Below, in pieces: positions 55,494 through 64,000 of a stretch of DNA of 64,000 nucleotides; within the stretch, counting starts at the first letter, position 1, and the number at the start of each line of letters is the position of its first letter. Under the pieces are notes generated by a model. That model was not told the origin of the DNA, did not search any database, and was given only the letters and a program-made list of their open reading frames with translations. The translations under genes and the position numbers were made by a program. Origin of the DNA: Austropuccinia psidii (lineage: Eukaryota; Basidiomycota; Pucciniomycetes; Pucciniales; Sphaerophragmiaceae); the NCBI GenBank assembly GCA_023105745.1, contig JALGQZ010000011.1, forward strand, positions 48,882,698 to 48,946,697, read 5' to 3'.

Positions 55494-55697
55494 CAAAAAA
55501 TAAAATTGTATTACAATTTTATTAATGGTATAAAGAATAAAAAGGCCCTAAAGGGGGTTAATTTCCACTGTCCAACCTTTTTAAATTACTCAGATCAAGT
55601 AATTTAAAGCACATTTATAGACACATTCAGGCTTGTGGCCTTCTTTCATGTCTAAATCTTCTTAATAGTTTATCTGAGTCAGGTATTTCTGATTCTT
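55494..55697 (-). other. 3' end of element C internal region
   Basis: A short AT-rich stretch between the last pol stop and the polypurine tract. The chromodomain expected from the related element D is not readable here. Confidence 0.45.
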
Positions 55698-58600
55698 TCA
55701 GCCATTCATCTTCATGTGCTGGATTTCTATATCTGATAAGATCTTCTCTTTTATTTTTACCCCTAAGTCTCCTTTCTTTATCTTTTTGTCTTCACTCTGT
55801 TCCACTGGTGGTACAGTCAAAGGAGTTGGATTCCTTAAGGGAAACAGTTTTTTGTCAGCTGGTTTATAAGGTTTTATCAAGCTGACTGGAAAGGTGGGGT
55901 GTTTATTTTCCAATTCACCACTCAATTCCACTTGAACTGCATTGGTTCCATGTAAGGAAACAATAACAAAAGGTCCTACATAATAATCTTTAAGTTTCTT
56001 TGGGCCTTTGATATTATTAAAATTCAAGGTTGAAACTAGAACTAAGTCCCCTACTTTGAAGTCTGGTAATTTTTTACTCTTGTCCCACTTCTGTTGTGCA
56101 TAGTCAAAAGCATCATTGATACTCTTTTTTGCATGATGTTTCACTTTATCAAGAATTATCTTGAAGCTGGAAGCTGTAGGATGAATGTCAATAAAGTCTT
56201 TCCTCAGTATGTCTGCTGGGAGTCTTGGATTCCGTCCTTTTTCTGTCATAGCAGGAGTTTGGCCTGTAGAATAATGGACTGATGTCTTATATGCCAGTTC
56301 AAATGCAGGAATCAGAGTACACAAGTCATGGGTAAAGCCATCTGAGTTGTTGAATTCTAACCCATAAGCACATAATCTCCTGATCATGTCTTCTAAAGTT
56401 TTAATCATTCTCTCTGCTAGTCCATCTTTTTGAGGGTGATATGCTGTTGAGAATGATAACTTAGTCTCAAACAATCTGTGAAGATTGGTCCAAAGTGAAG
56501 ATTTGAATTTGGGATCTCTGTCACTTATGATATTCTTAAATAATCCTGTATGTGAAATGACTCTACTCCATAGGAGAAGGGCTTTATCCATAGCAGTGTC
56601 ATCTTTATTACATGGTAAGAATATGGGAGTTTTGCTATATCTGTCTACAATGACTAAATCAGCATTATAACTTTTGTCACCACTTGGAGGGAGTGCTGTG
56701 ACCCAATCCATGTGAACAACTTCCCAAGGGGATTTTGGTTCTTTAATATGAATCATCAGTCCAAATTTCTTGCCTGTACTCCTGTTTGCTTTTTGGCATC
56801 TATCACAAGTATGGCAATATTCAATGGTTTCTTTTCTCCAAGATGGCCACCATTCACAGTTCTTTACTTTTTCAAGTTTTTTGTCTTCTGAAAGGTGTCC
56901 AGAGTAGATGCTATCATGGAATTCATGAAGAATGGTATTGATAAGCAATCTGCTACACAATGTCATTACACAAGAATGTTTGGTTCTGTGGTAAATTGTC
57001 CCATCAAACAAGTTAAATCTTCCTTCAGAATAGGAATTATCACAAACTTCATCCAGTGCATTGACTAAAGATGTATCTTTGCAGTCTTTGTCTAATAAGG
57101 AAGTCAATATATGGCAGTTCTTGTCTTTCTTATAAGATTCTCTAGCCTCTTCAAAAAATTCAGTCCCAATATCAGTTATGTTAATTACTTCAATTGGAAT
57201 CTGTGGTTCTGCTTCCAAAGGTACATAATCTGGGTTATCAGGAGTATTGGCTAATGCCCACCTGCTAAGCCCATCAGAATTATTGTAAATTTTTCCTTCT
57301 TTATGAACTATAGTCATGTTACCTCTATATTCTTGAATGGCTATTTGCCATCTCAACATATGTCTTTTGGGAGTTTTCATGTTAAGAAGTGATTTCATAG
57401 CATTACAGTCATTTATCACTTCAAAAGCACTGCCATCAAGATAATAGTGTAATTTCTAAAGTGCCCATACCAAACATAAGCACTCCATCTGGCTTGCACC
57501 ATATCTGGCTTCTGTTTGTTTGATTTTTCTTGAGATATAAAAAACTGGTCCCTCTGTAGGTTTGTCATCAATAATTTGTACCTGATGTAGGGCTGCCCCT
57601 AATCCATCTCCATATGCATCAATGTACTATTTAAAAGGTATATTCCAGTCAGGAATGAGAAGTAAAGGTGCTTCTGTAAGAGCTTTCCTTATCTTCTCAT
57701 AAGCTTCAATTCTTTCCTGTGTCATCTCAAATACTGTCTGTTGATCACAGATTCTATAGAGTGACTTGGCTAGAATTGCAAATTCTTAAATGCGTTGCCT
57801 GTAATAACTGGCAAAGCCAAGAGAAGACATAATTTCTTTATTATTCTGGGGTATTGGCTTTAGTAACACTGCTGCCACTTTCTTTTTGTCAATACCCAAG
57901 CTTAAACCAGAAACAATATGTCCTAAAGCTTTAAGTTCTTCAAAGCCAAAATTACATTTCTTAAGTGAAATCTTCATATTAACTCCTTTAACTTTGTCAA
58001 GTACTCTTGAAATTCTTTCAAGGTGCAAAGACCATGAGTCAGAACATATGATAATATCATCAATATAAATGATAAGCCATCCTTCAGATGATTCTGTGGG
58101 GAATATGGTATTCATCATTCTTTGATAATGAGATGGTGCATTTTGAATACCAAATGGCATTCTAAGATACTCATATTTACCACAGTTAGTGATAGTTCTA
58201 AGTAATTTCCTAGTTTTGTGCATCAAAACATTTTGATGAAAGCCTTTTAATGAAGCCATAGATGTTATATACTTGGCTTTAGACAATTGGGTCAAGGTTT
58301 CATGAATTATAGGAATTGGATACCTATCTGGAACTGTGTAGGTATTCAATGCTCTAAAATCTCCAACCATCCTTGATTTATCATTATTCCAAGAAATAAT
58401 AACAGGTGTTGTCACTTCAACCTATTCATTATGGCCTACTTTCCTTAGTACACCAAGTTGGATCAACTCTTGGATATGTTTTTCCAAGGCTTCTCTAGCT
58501 CTGGGACTGGCTGGATACGCTGGTGTTTAAAGTACTGGAGGGTATGGTCTGTCAATATTAAGAGTAATATCAACTTCATGCCCTTTAATAGCGCCTAATG

Positions 58601-59444
58601 GTTCATTATCAGAAGCAAAGGCATTCTTATATGTGTATAATACATCAAGAAGATCATTCCTCATTTTGGGTGATAATGATGGATTAATTAGTGCTTCAAC
58701 AAGTTGATCAGCCACAAATTCTTCCTTATAAGTATCTTTAACAGAATTTATCACCGATATTTTCTTTGGCATATTGTAAAAAGCAAATTTTTGTCTTTTA
58801 TTGTCTCTAATTGTGAAATATCTTTCTTTATGGTTATTGATGTCAATACCATAAATATTCAAGTAATCATTTCCAAGAATGATGTGCTGAGATGTGCAAT
58901 TGTCCATTACTACTATCTCAGTTTTCATTCTTACACTTCCTTCTGGATGTGGAAATACAAGATTAGTGTCCAATATTCCCAAAGGGTACATATTATTACT
59001 GGCACTGCTAAATTGTACACCCTCTATTGGTAATAGATGGCTTTTCCATCCAGGGAATATTGCTTGAATATAATCTCTGCCTACACAAGTACAAAATGTC
59101 CCTGTTTCCAAATTTACTCTGGCTTCAATATCATTAATCATGATTTATGTGATACAAGATGCTCCAGAAGTGTATCCTTTACCTCTAGAAGGTTTGGTTT
59201 TACACATTCTGGCATCTTGGATATTGATCAGGTTGCAGCAATCCTCACTGTACTGTGGCAAGTGAGTATGGACTTCTGTGACCTCAAAGAAATCTGTAAT
59301 GTTTTCAATGGGATAGTCCTCTACTGGTGTGTCCTCAGAGACTGCAGAATCTAGGTCAGACTCTTCTTTCTCTTCAGTACACTGAACTTCTTCAATGAAT
59401 TGAACTTCATTAATCTTTGTCCTTTTCATGCAAGTGTTGGCCAA
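55698..59444 (-). pseudogene. pol: pol of element C: protease, RT, RNase H, integrase
   Basis: One phase throughout. Protease (59141-58527): the catalytic site reads LETGTFCTCV, with Glu where D(T/S)G is expected, then HIILGNDYLNIYGIDI. RT (58415-57786): KSRMVGDFRALN, LRMPFGIQNAPSHYQRMM and catalytic YIDDIIICS near 58045-58075. RNase H (57785-57420): [15 protein letters not shown] and [14 protein letters not shown]. Integrase (57419-55698): HHCC region [15 protein letters not shown]...CHTCDRCQ near 56800-56920, then [22 protein letters not shown] and [19 protein letters not shown]-terminal part: [19 protein letters not shown]. In-frame stops lie at 59145, 58527, 58422, 57786, 57627 and 57456. 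The last 573 codons are uninterrupted. Confidence 0.9.
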
Positions 59445-61348
59445 ATTTGAAGTGCTTCCACATTTATGACACTTGAAGACAGGTCATTCAGGCCTCTTAT
59501 CTTCTCTGGAAGTTTTAGAAACCATTTTGGATTCCAAAGGGACTCTAGTCCAGGTTTTACCAATTCTTGTTCTAGTAATGATATCTTCCATGGCATTTAT
59601 ATAGTCTTCTGTTGAAAAGGGTTCTACACATATGCACTTGATAGAATTTTCTAGTTCTCCTACACATTTTCTTAATATTTTCATATTAATCATAGATTCA
59701 GACATATCTGGTTGTAAGGTAGATAATCTGTCTTTCTGTTTGAGGAACCAAGTAAGTGGTGTATCCTTTTATGAGTTAAAAATGGCACTTTCAAAAGCAT
59801 TTTCCATTTGAAATATCCAAGAATTGTTAGCCCATTTGGTGATTATTTCACATTTTCACCAAGGCCAATCATGTTTACCATGATCTAGTCTCATTTTTTA
59901 ATACCATTTCTTTGCAGTCCTGGTAAACAAAGAGTGTAGCTTGCCCACTATAATTTCATAAGGTATGTGAAAATCTTCTTGCAACATATCAATTGTTCTG
60001 ATTAACTCAATATGATTTTATTCTCCTTCACCAGAAAATGTTGGCCATTCTTCCAGTTTGGGAATATCTTTTGCACAGATAGTATTTTCTCCTAAAAATA
60101 GGGTCAAACTTCCTTTTACAGAACGTTTTTCTTCAGTCAAAGGTGTAGAATGTCTTGGCATATGTGATTAAAAATTCTTATGAATTTGCTCCACATTTGC
60201 AATTATCTCATTCTTTGCCTTCTGCCTTTCACTGTCACTTTTTGCCAAATGTGTGGCAAACTGATTGGTATTATTAATTATTTCCAAAACATGATCTTTT
60301 AGAATTCTAAGTTGATCATTGATGTTTAAAATGGAAATATCTTCCATTTCATCATTTTGGGCTTGACATTTCCTTTCAATTCTGTAACATGTATTGGTAA
60401 TTGAATCAAGTCTGACATTTGTCAACTTATACCACTCATTATAATTTTTGTCATTTCTTTTCAATTCACTTATATCTGATGTTATTTTATTTAACTTTCC
60501 ATCAAATTTGCCAAGTTCTACATCAATACTAGATTTAACAAATTGTATTTCATCTATTATTTGTGTGGAAAAGTCCTGTTCATCCTTTCCTGCTCTTTGG
60601 CTGTGAATTCCATAAGAGTCCTGGCCATATTGAAGACACTGTCCATGGCTGAAGGCTCCAATTTGGGAATCCTGTACCCTTGTGGGTAAGGTCTGTGCCA
60701 ATTTTCTTTGCCTTTTCCCTTTCCCTGATGGTTATTGGGACCTTTCTTCTTCTCCTGAGGTCCTTTGAGATTCTCTTTGGATGCTTCTGGAGCTGGTTTG
60801 GAGCTTGTAGATGCCACTGGACCTTCTTCCAAAGATGGGGTCATTTTCAATTCCTTCTTCTGGTCTACAGATAAAAGACTTTAGTTCTTCAACCAATTCT
60901 TTATCTTTTTGACTTTGTCTTTGCAAGACAATGGGCTCCACCCTCCTAAGAGTTCTATGGTCTTCTCCTGACCCAGAAAGCTCTTTATGTGTAAGTAGGA
61001 GTTCATGGCCCCCTTCCAAAGGCTTGGGCATATTTCCCACTCCTCTTCTTTTGCTGCTCTGAACCAATTTTTGTATTGGCATTGATAAATTTCTATGGCT
61101 GCCACTTGAAAGTGGTTCAGACCTTAAAGCATTACCTTCAATTAGTTCAGGCTTGGAGTTCAAATCAAATTTTTTTGGTACAGACCTTGGGGAATGTGGG
61201 GAAGCTCTGGCATCCTCTAGATGTGTCTTTCTTGAGGAAGACTTGGCAGACCTTCTTCTTGTCTTACCTCTTCCTTGTCCATGTCCATCTGCTTCCTTTT
61301 CTGGTATGCACCATTTTTCACATCAATTCAAGAGAAAATAAGAATTGA
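59445..61348 (-). pseudogene. gag: gag of element C, nonsense-riddled but in one phase
   Basis: The main frame is readable from about 61295 (DGHGQGRGKTRRRS) through SSGSHRNLSMPIQKLVQSS, the linker and LAQTLPTRVQDSQIG at about 60650-60700. A coiled-coil-like block follows (IDVELGKFDGKLNKITSDIS, 60168-60560), then the capsid-like region (GKLHSLFTRTAKKWY near 59910 and TPLTWFLKQKDRL near 59745). The zinc knuckle is CHKCGSTSNLANTC at about 59435-59480, where the expected His is Asn. Stops in this frame: 60732, 60168, 60018, 59898, 59856, 59769 and 59484. The presumed start (MVHTRKGS near 61305) is in another phase, so one indel lies near 61295. A 97-codon overlapping ORF at 60557-60850 is in a second frame. 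Confidence 0.82.
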
Positions 61349-61900
61349 AAACAGAAAACACACACCTTTTGGTGGTTGTTTGGCTTGTTCTGTCTTAAAT
61401 AAAGTGCCCCTTTTAGCAATTTTCACTTAAATACTGTCTTCAGATTCTGGACTGGTAATTTATCTTTTACTGAGTCTGTTACCAGATTCACAGTATTTCA
61501 TTAAAGAAATTAGAGAGAAAAAAAATTGATAAAATAAAAATTATTTTTTATACTTTTAAGATATTTTTTGAGATTTTTTATATGTTTTTATTATTATTTT
61601 TTAATATTAAAAAAAAATTATTCTTTTCAAATAAAAAAAAAAAAAATGAAATTTAAGATTTTGAATCAAAATTAATTCAGATTAACTCAAAGAAGAATTT
61701 TATAAGTTTTTTGGATTTGAAAAAACCATTTGTAAAAACAATATAAAATTAAACCAAATTACTCAATGAAAAAGATTTCCAAAACAATTTCAAAACGAAA
61801 AAATTTTTAACTTTAAAATGAAAGAAAAAGAAATTATGAACTTAATATATTTCAGAACTTAAAAATATATTAATTAAGGTTAAAAGGTTCAAAAAACACA
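61349..61900 (-). other. leader of element C
   Basis: AT-rich, no ORF. It lies between the primer binding site and gag. Confidence 0.6.
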
Positions 61901-61912
61901 GCCAGGCCCCCA
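61901..61912 (-). promoter_or_regulatory. primer binding site of element C
   Basis: Minus-strand TGGGGGCCTGGC, two bases inside the LTR, identical to the site of element A (3122-3133). Confidence 0.75.
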
Positions 61913-61914
61913 AA

Positions 61915-63825
61915 TGTAAGATTTGTCTATGAAACTGATGATAATATTACTATTAATCAACAGTAATATGACTGTTCTTATGAAATATAATAACAAAATG
62001 TTATTATAACCACAATCAAATAATTAAAGAATTATTTCTTTCACGTGTTAAACACTACTAGTGATTTTAACAGTGAGCAAGTAACTGTCTACAAGAATCA
62101 ATTACAACAAGATTTTAATAACAAAACATCTTTTATTAAAATAATAAAACTGTTTTAATAAATAATTATCTTTTGCAAGAATAATTATAATGGTAATTCT
62201 TGAAAAAAAAACTAATTTTAGAGAAAAACTTTAAGAATTAAGACCAATCACTCAATAATACTCCAAAGAACTCATTAAAGATAAAAGTAGAGAGATTTGA
62301 CAGATAATTGTGGAGTTAAAAGATAAAAAATGGATATATGACGGTATTAGAACAATATATAGTTGATTTCTATTATTTCATTTGTTTCTTATTGATTATG
62401 AAATATTTAAAACACTTAAGAAAATATTTAGCTAATACTTACTTGTTGGTAATAAAGGTATAATTGAATAATGTGATGATTTGGAAAAAAACATCAAGAG
62501 GTGGCCTCTTTTAAGTCTAGGACATCTCACAGAGACATTTCATAGAGAAAAATTAAAAACCAGTAATTGAGAAAAAAATAATTCTTTTTTGAATTATTGA
62601 TTGCATCATCTGTTGTCATGAAAGATTTTAATTATTACTTAATTGATGCTTTTATGTGATTACCAACCCATTTATGGTTAAGAATAAAAGGATTAATAAC
62701 TTTAAATCTTCTTTTATTAAAAAATAATCATTTATTCCTCAAATTTATCAATGTTATTAGAAATTTCATAACAGAGTGTATTTTCTGTGAATTTTTAAAG
62801 ATTCAATATTTCATGTAAAATCATCAAAAAAGGACTCTAAGTCAAACTTTGAATTTTACTCATAAAACTAGAATTATTTTTGGTTTTTATATTAATCATA
62901 AATTTCTTAGTTGGTCCTGAAAGTTTCAGAAAGATTCATTAATAATTGTATTTTTAATTAATTTTTGAAGTTTTTACCTCATTTCTATGTAGAATTGAAA
63001 ATAGCAGTATATGGCTGGTTGCTATGAGGTAAATCAATGGATACTAGTCCAAAAAGGGTTCTAATTACTCATTTGGCTTTTATTCATGGAAAGTAATTAA
63101 GAATTTACATGGTTACAGCAGTCTAAGCTGCCCTTTACCTCCTTGGCACATCAAAATACCAACTTATGTGCTATTTTCTTATGATATAATAAAATTTTGA
63201 CTTTTTAACCAAGTTATCAAAAGTGTTTAGTTTACTAATTGGGCCAAGATCAGCCATGGATCTAAGCTTTGGAGATTTCCACACCTCAGAGGCCTCAGAA
63301 GCTGGGCAGCATGGCTCTCTTTGATGTCTTTTGTCCCCCTTGACTATTTTTTATGTCAAAAATATAAATTCAAGCTTCAAACGAGATATCCACAATGGGT
63401 GTACCAAAGGTTTATGTAATAATAGCATAATATTAAGTGCCACAAGCATGCATAACAATATTCCTACTGTATATTTAACATGGGATTTCTCACATTCCCA
63501 TCATTCTGGCGTGAAATTGAGAAAAACCAAAATTTTAACTGATCTTTTATGTGGTATTGAAGTATTTTCCATATTACCACCTCAAAGAGTTGATTTGAGC
63601 TTATTCACTTTATGGAGCTACCCTAAGTGAAATTTTGTGTAGAATCAAAATCTGGCCTTAAATTCATGGACTTACTTACTCAATAAAAATTCATTTATTC
63701 CTCTTGAAATCAAAAATGATGAATTTTGAATATATGCATGACTTATGGGTTATTAATAGTTCAGAATTTACTTTTAAGATAAGTTTGGCCTATTTGGGTA
63801 TGTAAAATATACCTCAAGGCTCACA
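61915..63825 (-). repeat. 5' LTR of element C (1911 bp)
   Basis: Plus-strand ends TGTAAGATTTGTC and CTCAAGGCTCACA. Homologous to 53562-55482 over its full length with many scattered substitutions. Confidence 0.9.
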
Positions 63826-64000
63826 GGAATAAGGGTTTTTTTTCCTTTAAATTAAAAAAATTTCCAAAAAAAAAAAAAAGAAAAAAAGAAAAAAACTTAT
63901 TTAAATGAGTTAAATTTTATGAATTTTATAAAAAGAATTTTTTTTGAATTTCATGTTTCTTTATTAGGTAAAATATTTTTGAAAAGAATGATATCATTAA
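63826..64000. other. right flank, T/A homopolymer-rich
   Basis: No gene. Contains A-runs near 63870-63895. Confidence 0.5.

Larger units (their letters stand above)
53562..63825 (-). mobile_element. Ty3/gypsy LTR retrotransposon 'C', full length, old
   Basis: Minus strand: 5' LTR 61915-63825, primer site 61901-61912, gag-pol about 61300-55698, polypurine tract 55483-55493, 3' LTR 53562-55482. The LTRs differ at roughly one position in eight where compared by eye, so the insertion is old. Flanks TAAAT and GGAAT share only three of five bases, consistent with a worn target-site duplication or none. Gag and pol lie in a single phase with many stops but no frameshift. Confidence 0.92.

Noticed and set aside
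53557..63830. Target-site duplication of element C
   Set aside because: TAAAT and GGAAT match at only three of five positions, which AT-rich DNA gives by chance.

Overview
The window is AT-rich eukaryotic DNA made almost entirely of nested, mostly decayed transposable elements. I see no intact host gene, tRNA or rRNA. The gag, protease and chromodomain types resemble retroelement proteins I associate, from memory and not from a search, with rust fungi (Pucciniales), especially Austropuccinia psidii. A decayed SANT/Myb-like gene at 51.8-53.1 kb is of a type I also associate with rusts.

Left part: a minus-strand Ty3/gypsy element 'A' (1-4572, running off the left edge) is followed by a Ty1/copia remnant (4573-7460), a 376-bp element with inverted ends (9122-9497), a decayed unrecognised gene (10588-11828), a PIF/Harbinger transposase pseudogene (12110-13300) and a Helitron helicase remnant (14850-16650). 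The Helitron is interrupted by Ty1/copia element 'F' (16654-21605).

Middle: Ty1/copia element 'E' (21992-33213) holds a solo LTR with perfect TSD CTATG (26083-28006), a truncated gypsy copy 'B' (about 28855-32268) and a small LTR-like insert inside its own 5' LTR. A copia LTR/gag fragment follows (33214-34464). Gypsy element 'D' (34465-34975 plus 44729-47662) has its 3' LTR split by the youngest insertion, complete chromovirus 'X' (34976-44728). X has TSD ACTAC, near-identical LTRs and intact gag and pol, the latter with protease, RT, RNase H, DD35E integrase and chromodomain.

Right part: a minisatellite of about 115-bp units, each with a short hairpin (48110-50140), the SANT-like pseudogene, and full-length gypsy element 'C' (53562-63825). 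C belongs to the same LTR family as the solo LTR inside E.

Three observations stand out. Gag of the A/B family carries a conserved 68-nt spliceosome-type intron that restores the frame in both copies, with the unspliced stop codon overlapping the branch point. X carries a textbook -1 frameshift module (GGGAAAA, 6-nt spacer, 10-bp hairpin) at the gag/pol junction. Element C keeps one reading phase for about 5.6 kb despite 13 internal stop codons. Elements A, B and D share one LTR family; C and the solo LTR share another; A and C share the same primer-binding-site core.
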